Notes: generated by a model not told the origin, from the sequence alone. A stretch of 64,000 nt of DNA from Cytophagales bacterium (GCA_030446715.1 JAUJMU010000013.1:1-64000), one strand, 5' to 3'; shown: positions 9,052 to 17,512, counted from the first letter of the stretch. Numbers and translations are program-made.

Positions 9052-10998
9052 TTAATCAAACAGCAGCCAGTTGGCGCCGAAGGCAAAGGTGCGGAGCTGG
9101 CCGGGGAAGTACGGCGAGATAAAATAGCCGGGACCAAAAGCCAGCCCCTGATTGACATGCGCAAACTTGACAAACAGCCGGACCCGGTTGATCCGCGCAT
9201 TGGCAAATACTTCTATGATGGGATATGTCCGCAGCGGAAACTCGTTCTGGAGATGAAACTGACCGATGGCCGGCATGTAAGCATCGCCGTAGTAGTCCGA
9301 TTTCAGGTGCATTTCTGCGCCCAGCTGCATGTAAAGCGCCTTTTTGAAAAGCGGCCCCTCGGCGAAAAGCCGGGAAGTGACAAAAAAGTCGGGAATCCGG
9401 ATGACGTTGTTCGGGTCGTTGCGCAGGGTATAAATGACTTCGTTCTGGGTCCGTAAAAACTTCCACCGGTAATCCAGATTTACGCCGGCGTAAATCAGCT
9501 GGATGGGTGCCGCCAACTGTTTCGGTTCAATCTTCTCCTGCCAGGTGTCAAAGTAGATGTAATTGTCAAGGTTGGTGACTGTCAGGGAGGGCCTGAAATC
9601 AAGATTGCCGGTTTTGAGAATAATGGTGCCGAACAGTTGCAGGGCATTGGTATTGACAAAGCCACCGTTGTCGCGGTCAGAATTATCGTACTGGAAGTGG
9701 TTTCCGTAGGCCCGCTGGGCAATCAGACTGGGCGAATAAGAAATATTATATACGCCGCCCGTAAACCAGGGCGTTTCGATGGTGCCCCGCAGCCGGTAAT
9801 CCCGCACCAGCATCAGTTCGCCCTCAGCCTGCAGCCGGAACTTCCTGCTGAACTCATACTGGGTCCAGAGACCGAGAAAGTTTTCGCTCCGGCGTATCCG
9901 CTGCTGCGGCAGGGAATCCGGCTGATAGAGGCCGCTCCAGTCGCGCCGCCGGGCATAGAGCCGGTAATTCCAGCCGGATAGTGAACCCTTCAGCCCCACT
10001 TTGTTTTCCCAAACTGCGAACCTTGTCCGGTCATTGGTAAGCGAATCTTGGATGTAATACGCATCCCGGGCATTGTCCGGAAACACATCGGGATAAAACA
10101 GGCGGCCCAGTCCGGCTATGAGCGTGGTATCGAAGGGATTGCTGTCCTGGTAAGTATACCGCTGCATCTGCCGGTCCAGCATGTGGTACACCTGAAAACC
10201 TTCGGCAAACTTGTACTGGTGGTACAGGTGATAGTTCATGCGCAGGTCAATGGAGCGGGCCGTCCGCCGGATCTGCGCCTGCCCGTTGGCGGCAAAGTCA
10301 ACCAGCAGCGTGTCGTAATTGCCGTTGCTGAAATCAACATTGTCCAGCGGCCGCAATCCGCCAAGGTCATTGGAAGTGTGGTTGAGGTGGGAAAGGTGGG
10401 CCAGCAGGTGATATGCACTGTCGGGAGACTCATAACGGGTGTAAAACGAAAACGCATGACCGTCAATGGCCCGGCTATCCTCCCGACTACGATTAAAATC
10501 AAACTGCATGGGGGCCGTGGTGCGTGCGTAGTTGAAGCCGGCGTTCCAGTCTTTGGTGATGTTGCGGCTGAAATCAACCTTCAGCAGTTGCTGGAGCAAT
10601 CCGCCCTGCACGTAATAAAGGCTGGAATACGGTGACTTGGTATCGTAATAACGGATGTCGTCGGGATAATAAAAATATGAATTATACGCATTAAAGCCGG
10701 AGTAGACACCGATCTGGGCGGGGGGGGTATAGAACACCGGCCGCAGGGCTGACCCAAGGTTACCAAGGTCCACGAACCGGTAGCGGTTCCGGCTCAGGAA
10801 ATCGTAGTTGTGAAAATTGTTGAGCGAAGTATCCACGTAATTGTATTCCTCCCGGTCCGTCAGCAGGTCTCTTTCGTACAGAAACCGGGTAGTAGTCGGT
10901 CCGTACACCTGTTTCGTAGAATCGTCCAGAATCTGTGCCTGGGCAATCAGGGAAAACAGCAGAAACAGACCGGCAAATAGTAGTTTTTGGGGATTCAC
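9052..10998 (-). CDS. putative outer-membrane porin (Bacteroidota putative-porin family)
   Basis: About 648 residues. Translation from the GTG at 10998 gives a signal peptide (LLFAGLFLLFSLIAQAQ) and then a long series of alternating aromatic and polar segments typical of an outer-membrane beta barrel, ending in an aromatic-rich strand FAFGANWLLFD. The overall pattern, including YGPTTTRFLYE near the N-terminus, fits the 'putative porin' family of Bacteroidota. Its physiological substrate is unknown. The frame is open to an ATG at 11097, but the signal peptide would then be internal. A TACCTTTG -7 box lies five bases upstream of the GTG, implying an almost leaderless mRNA, which argues for the GTG start. 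Confidence 0.8.
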   Translation of the reverse strand: MNPQKLLFAGLFLLFSLIAQAQILDDSTKQVYGPTTTRFLYERDLLTDREEYNYVDTSLNNFHNYDFLSRNRYRFVDLGNLGSALRPVFYTPPAQIGVYSGFNAYNSYFYYPDDIRYYDTKSPYSSLYYVQGGLLQQLLKVDFSRNITKDWNAGFNYARTTAPMQFDFNRSREDSRAIDGHAFSFYTRYESPDSAYHLLAHLSHLNHTSNDLGGLRPLDNVDFSNGNYDTLLVDFAANGQAQIRRTARSIDLRMNYHLYHQYKFAEGFQVYHMLDRQMQRYTYQDSNPFDTTLIAGLGRLFYPDVFPDNARDAYYIQDSLTNDRTRFAVWENKVGLKGSLSGWNYRLYARRRDWSGLYQPDSLPQQRIRRSENFLGLWTQYEFSRKFRLQAEGELMLVRDYRLRGTIETPWFTGGVYNISYSPSLIAQRAYGNHFQYDNSDRDNGGFVNTNALQLFGTIILKTGNLDFRPSLTVTNLDNYIYFDTWQEKIEPKQLAAPIQLIYAGVNLDYRWKFLRTQNEVIYTLRNDPNNVIRIPDFFVTSRLFAEGPLFKKALYMQLGAEMHLKSDYYGDAYMPAIGQFHLQNEFPLRTYPIIEVFANARINRVRLFVKFAHVNQGLAFGPGYFISPYFPGQLRTFAFGANWLLFD

Positions 10999-11002
10999 GG
11001 CG

Positions 11003-11010
11003 CAAAGGTA
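11003..11010 (-). promoter_or_regulatory. TAnnTTTG -7 promoter box for the porin gene
   Basis: Minus-strand TACCTTTG matches the Bacteroidota -7 consensus exactly and ends five bases before the GTG start. No convincing TTTG -33 element was found at the usual spacing. Confidence 0.45.
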
Positions 11011-11238
11011 GCAAAAAGAAAGACCTGCCCCGAAGGTCACAAACATTCTGCCAGAAGCAGCCGGCAGACCGGGAAAACTTAGGACTACCTCCGGCAAATA
11101 TCTGCCGGGCTACAGCCGGATCAGAAATGCCGGTACTGATCGCGCGAAACTTTGCTTCCGTATTTGATTGGCGTTTAACGCCATTAGACTTGTCTGCTAT
11201 TGATTTTCAGGTAAGTCATACTTATTCCCAAAGATAAC

Positions 11239-11362
11239 CACCCCTGTCCGTTGGCTACGCCGATTCCTCCGGAATTCTTGAAAAAGGAGGGGAACCGTGC
11301 CGGCCCCTGATCCGGAGAGGGTGGTGCTCACTCCTCTCCTTATCACGGAGGGGACAGGGGTG
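11239..11362. repeat. inverted-repeat element with CACCCCTGTCC ends
   Basis: The sequence CACCCCTGTCC at 11239-11249 is repeated in inverse at 11352-11362, with further complementary purine/pyrimidine stretches (CCTCC / GGAGG) inside. It is non-coding. It looks like a short palindromic mobile element or its remnant in the 600-base gap between the porin and amidohydrolase genes. Confidence 0.5.
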
Positions 11363-11436
11363 TTTTAAGTAATTCATTGATTTTCAATAACCAACAGGTC
11401 TGTTGATTTTCCGACCCAAAAGGGGATGGGTATCAA

Positions 11437-11537
11437 CAGCCCACGGTTTTAACCGTGGGAAAAGAGGCAAGAAAAACCGTTTAAACGGTTTCGGCATAAG
11501 CCGCAATCTCCCACCCACGGTTAAAACCGTGGGCTGT
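11437..11537. repeat. paired REP-like palindromes
   Basis: Two copies of a palindrome of the form CCCACGGTT..AACCGTGGG (11440-11459 and 11514-11533) lie in inverted orientation with identical flanks (ACAGCCCACGG and its complement). Between them is a perfect 18-base palindrome AAACCGTTTAAACGGTTT (11474-11491). A further 10-bp hairpin (AGCGCGAAGC, TTT loop) follows at 11645-11667. The layout matches a bacterial interspersed mosaic element made of two REP units. Confidence 0.7.
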
Positions 11538-11709
11538 TTATCGCCCTTCACTTGCTTCGTGCTTCTTGTCTGCAAACCTCCGGTTTGAGAACCTTGCTTT
11601 GGTTCCTGTCCCATCCAGGGCCGCCGGAGGCGGGAAGAATGAAAAGCGCGAAGCTTTGCTTCGCGCTATCGGAGTAATCGAACAACGAACAACCAACAAC
11701 TACCCCGGA

Positions 11710-13293
11710 TCACTTCCTCCGGATCGCCCGGCCCGGCATGGTGCCCGTCCAATTGCCTTCCGCTACAACGGCCCTGCCGTTTACAATCACGTAGTCAAAG
11801 CCAACCGCGTACTGGTGGGGCTCCTCGAAGGTGGCCCGGTCGCCGACCGTGGTTTCGTCAATGAGCAGCAGGTCAGCCACAAAACCTTCCCGGATCAGCC
11901 CCCGGTCGCGGAGGCCGAACGTCTGCGCCGGCAGAGAGGTCATCTTGCGGATTGCGTCTTCGAGGGCAATGATTTTCTTTTCCCGCACGTAGCGGCCCAA
12001 CACCCGGGCATTGTTGCCATAGCCCCTCGGGTGCGGCACCCCCGACCGGTAAATACCCGGCCCGGCATCGGAGGCAAACATGGTGAAAGGCTCGCGCATG
12101 ATCCGCTCCACGTCGGGTTCGTCCATTTTATGATACACCATCTGCGCGTCGCCGCCCTGGTACATTTCGAGGATCTGCGCCACCTGGCTGTCCGGGTCGC
12201 TGTTGCCTTTGAGCTGCTGTGTGATCTGCAGAATAGATTTGCCGTTGAGGGTGGTGTCCGCTTTATAATTAGCCACGACCGCAAAGGAATAATCCGTGAA
12301 ACCGTCCTCAGCAAGACCATCTTTCATATCAGCTACTAGTTTGCGCAGCGTATCGGGGTCGGCAATGCGTCTTTTCCCCTCCGTCAGCCCACCGGCAAGG
12401 GCCCACGACGGAATCAGGTTGGACGACAGTCTGGTGGAGGAAGCCGTGTAGGCGTACTGATCTACCGTGACCTGCAAGCCGTTGCGCCGGGCTTCGCGCA
12501 CCATTTCCAGGGTTTTGTCGCTGTTGCCCCACATGGTGCGGCTGCTTACTTTAAAATGTGAAATTTCCACGGGCATGCCGGTTTCGCGGCCGATTTGAAT
12601 CGCCTCCCGGATGGCATCGTACACCTTGTTTTCTTCGCTCCGGATGTGCGAAGCGTACACACCGCCGTACTTCGCCGCGGCTTTGGCAAGGGCTACCACC
12701 TCGTCGGTTTTGGCGTAAGTGCCGGGCACGTAAATCAGGCCGGTGGAGAGCCCCACGGCCCCGTCGCGCATGCCTTTTTCCACCAGAGCCTCCATTTGCC
12801 GGAGTTCATCGGCGGTGGGGTGGCGGTTGTCCTCCCCCATTACTTTACGCCGCACGGAGTTGTGCCCGATCAGCGTGGCAATGTTGAGGGCGATGGGCGT
12901 GTTGTTGGCCAGATTGAGAAAAGTATCCACCGCCGTAACCGAACTGCCGCAGTTGCCGGTCACCAGCGTGGTCACGCCCATCCGGACGAAGCGTTCACTG
13001 GAGTTTTCGTACACGTTTTCGGCGTGGGCATGCACATCAATGAAGCCGGGAGCCAGAATGCGGTTCCGGGCATCAACCGTTTGCCGGGCATTGCCGGTGA
13101 TGCCCCGTTCTACCCGTACGATCCGGTCGCCGGTTACGGCCACGTCGGCGTAAAACCACGGATTACCGGTGCCGTCCACCACGCGGGCATTGCGGATCAG
13201 CAGGTCGTAGGGTTTGCTGGCGGCGTTGCGGTTGGCGCAGGCGGACAGGAACAGAAAAAGGCAAAGTGCAGTAAAGGCGGTAAAGCGGTTCAT
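11710..13293 (-). CDS. lipoprotein N-acyl-D-amino-acid deacylase (amidohydrolase family)
   Basis: A 527-residue envelope amidohydrolase. The N-terminus is a lipoprotein signal (LFLFLSAC, Cys19). The body opens with YDLLIRNARVVDGTGNP and has the metal-binding GFIDVHAHAE, then ASHIRSE, EISHFK, and FASDAGPG near the C-terminus, in the order seen in D-aminoacylases and N-acyl-D-glutamate deacylases. These enzymes hydrolyse N-acylated D-amino acids, for example from peptidoglycan or D-amino-acid turnover. The C-terminus (ADLLLIDETTVGD) is the second half of the small beta-sandwich domain. The gene is intact. It stands alone, with the VOC gene upstream on the same strand. Confidence 0.88.
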   Translation of the reverse strand: MNRFTAFTALCLFLFLSACANRNAASKPYDLLIRNARVVDGTGNPWFYADVAVTGDRIVRVERGITGNARQTVDARNRILAPGFIDVHAHAENVYENSSERFVRMGVTTLVTGNCGSSVTAVDTFLNLANNTPIALNIATLIGHNSVRRKVMGEDNRHPTADELRQMEALVEKGMRDGAVGLSTGLIYVPGTYAKTDEVVALAKAAAKYGGVYASHIRSEENKVYDAIREAIQIGRETGMPVEISHFKVSSRTMWGNSDKTLEMVREARRNGLQVTVDQYAYTASSTRLSSNLIPSWALAGGLTEGKRRIADPDTLRKLVADMKDGLAEDGFTDYSFAVVANYKADTTLNGKSILQITQQLKGNSDPDSQVAQILEMYQGGDAQMVYHKMDEPDVERIMREPFTMFASDAGPGIYRSGVPHPRGYGNNARVLGRYVREKKIIALEDAIRKMTSLPAQTFGLRDRGLIREGFVADLLLIDETTVGDRATFEEPHQYAVGFDYVIVNGRAVVAEGNWTGTMPGRAIRRK

Positions 13294-13354
13294 GGCAGAA
13301 ATGGTCTTCCGCTAAAAGTAATCAGCTTCACGCAACCGGGCAACAGCAACAGGC

Positions 13355-13720
13355 TTATTTTACTTCGCAGAGTTCAATATAATGCCCGTCGGGGTCCTGC
13401 ACGAAAATCTGCCAGATGCCGTCGGGCCGCATTTTCGGACCATAAAAGGGAATATTCTTCCCGCGAAGTTCGTCTTCCGCGCCACGGATGTCAGTTACGT
13501 GCAGGGCAAAGTGGGTGCCGCGGTGATGGGAGCTCACCTCCGCTTTGCGGTCACCGATCAGGTGCAGCTCCTGCCCGGTACCGATGCGGAACCACGCCCC
13601 CGGAAAATCAAAAGCGGGCCTCTCCATCGGTTGCAGCCCGATGACTTGTTCGTAAAAAACAACGCTCTTCGTTACGTCGGCAACGTGCAGGGCTACGTGG
13701 TTGACGGCTTTTATTTCCAT
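13355..13720 (-). CDS. VOC-family (glyoxalase/dioxygenase-fold) protein
   Basis: A 121-residue single-domain VOC protein from the ATG at 13720: MEIKAVNHVALHVADV opens the first beta-alpha-beta-beta-beta module and THFALHVTDI opens the second. Metal ligands typical of the fold are suggested by NHVALH, THFALH and HYIELCEV. The family includes lactoylglutathione lyases, fosfomycin/bleomycin-resistance proteins and ring-cleaving dioxygenases; the substrate cannot be assigned. The frame remains open further upstream, but that region is an intergenic repeat, so the internal ATG is used. Confidence 0.8.
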   Translation of the reverse strand: MEIKAVNHVALHVADVTKSVVFYEQVIGLQPMERPAFDFPGAWFRIGTGQELHLIGDRKAEVSSHHRGTHFALHVTDIRGAEDELRGKNIPFYGPKMRPDGIWQIFVQDPDGHYIELCEVK

Positions 13721-13741
13721 ATAACAGGAGGCAGTGATTTC

Positions 13742-13831
13742 TTGCAGATTTACGCAGATAAGGGCGCAGATTACCGCTGATTTTCTGATCTGCGCAAATC
13801 TGCGAAAAAATCTGCGCATATCTGCGGGAAC
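13742..13831. repeat. ATCTGCG-type inverted intergenic repeat
   Basis: The stretch is built from degenerate copies of ATCTGCGNAA on both strands: GCAGATTTACGCAGATAA at the left and CTGCGCAAATCTGCGAAA and related units at the right, so the two halves can pair. It is non-coding and lies directly upstream of the VOC gene. Confidence 0.6.
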
Positions 13832-14021
13832 TGACTGCGGGAAACTTCCGCGGGAAACCCTTGTCACCGCCTGCACAATCACTTTCTCTTTCTGCTGCAA
13901 GCCGCAGCGTTCCATAAACCCGTTGCAGAATACTTTTTCACTTCCTGAGCATCCTGTACGCGGGCAAACAGCCGGGGAAGGTTAACAAATTGTTAAATGA
14001 ACTCTTTTTTACCGGCTGCCT

Positions 14022-14054
14022 CTTGCGCCGTATCGGGCGGCCGTTATATCTTCG
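14022..14054 (+). promoter_or_regulatory. candidate Bacteroidota promoter for the 39-codon ORF
   Basis: A TTG -33 core at 14023-14025 and a -7 box TATCTTCG at 14047-14054 (one mismatch to TAnnTTTG) are separated by 21 bases. The predicted start of transcription lies just ahead of the ATG at 14074. Confidence 0.4.
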
Positions 14055-14073
14055 CCCACAAAAAATAAATACA

Positions 14074-14193
14074 ATGCGCCGCCCGAATACATATCAGCAA
14101 CCCCTTGCTTCCGCAGCACTGCCCATTGTGAGCAGTAAGCTGGGTGGCACGCCGGTTCCGGGTGTTTTGGAATGGACGCATACGACGACTTAG
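14074..14193 (+). CDS. putative 39-residue peptide, no known family
   Basis: A short ORF beginning MRRPNTYQQPLASAALP and ending EWTHTTT, rich in Thr, Pro and Ala, with no transmembrane segment or signal peptide. I do not recognise it. Its credibility comes from context: a plausible promoter 20 bases upstream and a clean intrinsic terminator 30 bases downstream define a ~190-base transcription unit that contains little else. The transcript could equally be a small RNA whose ORF is incidental. Confidence 0.4.
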   Translation: MRRPNTYQQPLASAALPIVSSKLGGTPVPGVLEWTHTTT

Positions 14194-14222
14194 CATTTTC
14201 GTGTAGCACCTACCCCATATAC

Positions 14223-14250
14223 ACCCGGGCCTCCAGAGTCCGGGTTTTTT
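14223..14250 (+). terminator. intrinsic terminator of the small transcription unit
   Basis: A six-bp GC stem (ACCCGG 14223-14228 with CCGGGT 14240-14245) is followed by a run of six T. Confidence 0.75.
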
Positions 14251-14412
14251 ATTTTCCGCCGCCCGGGTCATTTTTTCGTATGGATGCAATACGTTTAAAA
14301 CCCGATAGACAAGACAGTAAGAGGAAAGACTTAATGGACGCAAACACCTGATATTCTGACTTTGGATACTCTCCCATTGTCAATTATCAATTTTCAATTG
14401 TCAATTAATAAC

Positions 14413-15873
14413 ATGGCTAATAAGATCAATAATAACGAACTGAAGGGAATCGGCTTCTACGACATCGAAGTGCTGAAGGAAGCCGGCATGCTGGCCAAGA
14501 AACTCATCAAACGCGGCGAACTGGAAAAGGACGAAGTGCTGGACGTGTACCGCAACCTGATGGAACACCCCGACAAGTACCTGACCAACGGCACCTTTGG
14601 CACCATTGCCAGCCTGGTGAAGGAAAAGCAGCCTTTCAAACGCAAGCAGATGCGGCTGGGTGCCGACGCCTATGACCTCAAGCCGGTGCCTGGGCCGTAC
14701 GAAATATACGGAGAGGACCAGATTGAACCTTCCGCCAGGGAGCAGATGAACGTGGCCATGAAACTGCCCGTGTCGGCGGCCGGTGCCCTCATGCCCGATG
14801 CGCACCACGGCTACGGCCTGCCCATCGGCGGCGTGCTGGCTACTTCGCAGAACGCAGTGATTCCCTACGCCGTGGGCGTGGACATTGCCTGCCGCATGTG
14901 CCTGTCGGTATACGACATTGAAGGGTCCTACGTGGACCATAAAAAGGATCTGCTGAAAAGCTACGTGCTGAACAACACCCACTTCGGGCTGGACATGAAG
15001 GGTTACCAGCCCCTGCCCGACGAGGTGTTTGACCTGCCCGGGTGGAACGAAACCAAGCTGATCCGCAGCCTGCGCGGCAAAGCCGGGACGCAGGTGGGCA
15101 GTTCGGGTACCGGCAATCACTTCGTGGAGTGGGGCGTGCTGGAACTGACCGAAGAGAGCAAGGACCTGAAGCTTCCCAAGGGCAAGTATCTGGCGCTGCT
15201 GTCGCATTCCGGCTCCCGCGGGTTCGGGGCAGGAATTGCCAACCACTACTCGAAGCTGGCCATGGAAAAGACGAAGCTCCCGAAGGAAGCCCAGCACCTT
15301 GCCTGGCTGGACATGGATACCGAAGAAGGTCAGGAATACTGGATCGGAATGAATCTGGCCGGTGAATATGCTTCGGCCAACCACCACCAGATTCACCGCC
15401 GGATGGCGAAAGCCCTTGGCGTGAAACCGGTAGCGATGGTCGAAAACCACCACAACTTCGCCTGGAAGGAGACCCTGCCCGACGGTACGCCGGTAATCGT
15501 GCACCGCAAGGGGGCCACGCCAGCGGGTAAAGGTGTGCTGGGCATCATTCCGGGTTCTTCGGGGCAACCAGGTTTTGTGGTCAGCGGCAAGGGAAATGCG
15601 GCTTCGCTCCAGTCGGCGTCGCACGGGGCGGGCCGGCTGATGTCGCGGTCCAGGGCGATGAGTACGCTGGACAAAAAGGAAGTGAAGGCGTTTCTGGCGG
15701 AAAAAGGCGTGACCATGATCGGCGGCGACCTCGACGAGGCCCCGATGGTGTACAAGGACATTCACGGCGTGATTGCCGCCCAGCAGGACCTTGTGGACGT
15801 GCTGGCGAAATTCACGCCGCGGATCGTCCGGATGGCCGACCCCGACCGGCGGAGAGGATCACGGGAGGGGTAA
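14413..15873 (+). CDS. rtcB: RNA-splicing ligase RtcB
   Basis: GTP- and Mn2+-dependent RNA ligase that joins 2',3'-cyclic phosphate or 3'-phosphate ends to 5'-OH ends. At 486 residues it is full length. Signature blocks are all present: DAHHGYGLPIGGV, GVDIACRM with the metal-binding Cys, GSSGTGNHFVEWG, SHSGSRGFG, ASANHHQIHRRM, VENHHNFAW, HRKGATPAGKG, and ASHGAGRLMSR, which carries the His that is guanylylated in characterised family members. The ATG at 14413 is chosen; an in-frame ATG at 14362 would add residues encoded by an AT-rich intergenic repeat. It leads an RNA-repair neighbourhood with an RNA ligase and a polynucleotide kinase remnant 3-5 kb downstream, and thpR 13 kb away. No archease gene is seen in the window. 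Confidence 0.95.
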   Translation: MANKINNNELKGIGFYDIEVLKEAGMLAKKLIKRGELEKDEVLDVYRNLMEHPDKYLTNGTFGTIASLVKEKQPFKRKQMRLGADAYDLKPVPGPYEIYGEDQIEPSAREQMNVAMKLPVSAAGALMPDAHHGYGLPIGGVLATSQNAVIPYAVGVDIACRMCLSVYDIEGSYVDHKKDLLKSYVLNNTHFGLDMKGYQPLPDEVFDLPGWNETKLIRSLRGKAGTQVGSSGTGNHFVEWGVLELTEESKDLKLPKGKYLALLSHSGSRGFGAGIANHYSKLAMEKTKLPKEAQHLAWLDMDTEEGQEYWIGMNLAGEYASANHHQIHRRMAKALGVKPVAMVENHHNFAWKETLPDGTPVIVHRKGATPAGKGVLGIIPGSSGQPGFVVSGKGNAASLQSASHGAGRLMSRSRAMSTLDKKEVKAFLAEKGVTMIGGDLDEAPMVYKDIHGVIAAQQDLVDVLAKFTPRIVRMADPDRRRGSREG

Positions 15874-16463
15874 AAAAGCCCCCATCCCCGGCCCTTCCCC
15901 CGAAATGGGAAGGGAGGCCGTGCACGCCGTTGCTTCTGGAAAGGAAGCAAGTAGTACCTCTGGTTATTACCTGAAAGGGCTGCCGCCTGCAAAGAGAGCC
16001 GTGTCCAGTCCACGCCTTTTTGTGGGCTAAGGGTTACCCACCAATAATAAACAGCTAACCGGGCAAGGTTGGTAACAGTCGGCGAAGCGGGTGCGGCTGG
16101 GGTGCAGCAACGGCGCGGCTGGTTCCGGGCTTTTGTGCGGTGGCCGGCGGATTGCAGGGACGGCCTTCACAAAGCGAAGGAACCGGCTGTGTTGCTGCTG
16201 CCTTTTTCTTTTGTTACCCGTCATGGCACAGGCTGGCTCAAAGCTTCGCTTTGCCCTCTTTTGGGCAAGCAAAAGAAAAGTAAGACGCACAAGTATGTTT
16301 ACTTGAACCGGATGTGGTGGGAATTTCTACCTAAGAGGAAGATAACAGCATTTAATTTGTCGGCAATCCTGGTGCAAAATGAGGGGACAGAGATGGTACC
16401 TTGCCGGAACTAATTTAAAAGTCAGCAACAAAAAAATCAATAAACTTCTATCCACTTTCTCCC
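15874..16463. other. non-coding or decayed region downstream of rtcB
   Basis: About 590 bases. The ORFs here have low-complexity, arginine-rich products typical of chance reading of GC-rich sequence. Bases 16195-16290 contain partly complementary tracts (CTTTTTCTTTTG and CAAAAGAAAAG) of an intergenic-repeat character. No domain is recognisable on either strand. Confidence 0.45.
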
Positions 16464-16948
16464 ATGAAACTCCTCAGTAAACCCGATTTGGCGGACCTCC
16501 CGTTCATCGCTATGCCGACGGCATGTACAGGCGGATAACCCGACTCTTTTCCGAATCAAAGGAGCGGGTCCGGAACCACTGGTTTTTCAAGGATTCGGGA
16601 CGGTCGTACGGACGGTTCCGGCAGTACCACGAAAAAGTGCTGCAGCCGTACGCGGAGATCTGGGACGAGGCCATGCTGGCGGCTACGGTTCAGTTTGTGC
16701 GGCAGGAACTCGGCATCCGGAAGGTGTATTACCATACGTTTGAATCAGGCAACCGGCTCAAGCACATCACCGAAGAGCTGCCGCCGAAGTCGTTGTACAC
16801 AAAACTGCCCCGGCGCTTTGGGTTCAAAGAGACCGACACGGCCCCGCAGTTCATCCGGAACACCCGGTACCTGAAAAGAAAGCTGGCCGGGATGGAAGGG
16901 CTGAGCTGGTACTTGCTGGATCTGAACACTCCTGCAAGCCGGAACTGA
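16464..16948 (+). pseudogene. uncharacterised rtcB-neighbour protein, 5' frameshift
   Basis: A start at 16464 gives MKLLSKPDLADLP and then an early stop. The next frame carries HRYADGMYRRITRLF and continues without interruption to 16948 (…GLSWYLLDLNTPASRN). Dropping one base near 16500 would explain the break, so the ancestral product was probably about 160 residues. The sequence is rich in Arg, Tyr and Phe and has no signal or membrane segment. I do not recognise a family. Translation from the internal ATG at 16523 would still give 141 residues, so partial function cannot be excluded. The position after rtcB suggests a role linked to RNA repair, which is inference only. Confidence 0.55.
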
Positions 16949-17066
16949 AAGAATTGACCAAAACAGAAGCAGGAGCCATGTATCCGGATTCAGCCGGGTA
17001 CATGCCTTTGCTAAAATTCAAAAAAGGAGTCAAATGGAGCGGGTGAAGGAAGAGGCAAGGTCTTCT

Positions 17067-17309
17067 TTATCTGAAAAGAGAATCCACTAATTCTTCTTTA
17101 GTAATTGCCAAATGACCGGCTACCTCTGACAGTATGGAGTTGAGGGTCCCGATGCGTAATGGATTATGAGCAGGAATAGTTATGTGATGCTGTGAGGGTT
17201 CAGTTGTGGTAAGTCTGATGTGACTGCCCGACTGGCGGGTAACCTGGTAACCAAACTTCGCTAATTTCTTTATCAGGTCGGTTCCGGAAACATCGCGCGG
17301 CAATCTCAT
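17067..17309 (-). CDS. hicA: HicA-type mRNA interferase toxin
   Basis: An 80-residue HicA/YcfA-like toxin, a small double-stranded-RNA-binding-fold ribonuclease that cleaves mRNA. The family core is clear: GTDLIKKLAKFGYQVTRQSGSH with the catalytic His in SGSH, then HHITIPAHNPLRIGTLNSIL. Its ATG overlaps the stop of the upstream antitoxin gene (ATGA at 17306-17309), so the two are translationally coupled. It is the downstream gene of a hicBA pair on the minus strand, between the rtcB-associated ORF and a GNAT gene. The length is normal for chromosomal HicA. Confidence 0.9.
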   Translation of the reverse strand: MRLPRDVSGTDLIKKLAKFGYQVTRQSGSHIRLTTTEPSQHHITIPAHNPLRIGTLNSILSEVAGHLAITKEELVDSLFR

Positions 17310-17512
17310 AAGGCAATTATTTCTTCCTTTACGAAATGGAGGCGAATCAATTTAGGCGTATTTCCTTCCTCAAAATGGCACAGTACGGCGTCTTTTACCA
17401 TCTCGCGCAACTGAGGCAAATCATCAGCCTCGGTGAGAATGCTTTCACCAAGCGCCCTTGCGGTATAACCACCTTCAGGGGATTCTTCCACTATAAAGAT
17501 TAATTCAACCAT
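17306..17512 (-). CDS. hicB: HicB-type antitoxin
   Basis: A 68-residue HicB-like antitoxin with the partial RNase H fold (MVELIFIVEESPEGGYTARAL) followed by DLPQLREMVKDAVLCHF. It lacks a C-terminal helix-turn-helix or ribbon-helix-helix domain, as in the short HicB class, so DNA binding and autoregulation may depend on the complex. It is encoded upstream of hicA with a four-base overlap, the antitoxin-first order. The start is divergent from the GNAT gene, with a 43-base gap that must contain both promoters. Confidence 0.88.
   Translation of the reverse strand: MVELIFIVEESPEGGYTARALGESILTEADDLPQLREMVKDAVLCHFEEGNTPKLIRLHFVKEEIIAL

Noticed and set aside
10048-10635. Long plus-strand ORF opposite the porin gene
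   Set aside because: It is the antisense shadow of a well-supported outer-membrane protein and shows no family motif.
12595-13644. 349-codon plus-strand ORF opposite the D-aminoacylase and VOC genes
   Set aside because: The length comes from high GC content. Both opposite-strand genes have clear catalytic motifs, and this frame has none.
13742-13831. CRISPR-like array
   Set aside because: The units are short, irregular and on both strands, with no constant-length spacers and no cas genes in the window.
16027-16413. Overlapping ORFs on both strands downstream of rtcB, Arg/Lys-rich
   Set aside because: Their products are low-complexity readings of a GC-rich repeat-like region, with no domain and no matching promoter or terminator. 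They were recorded as non-coding.
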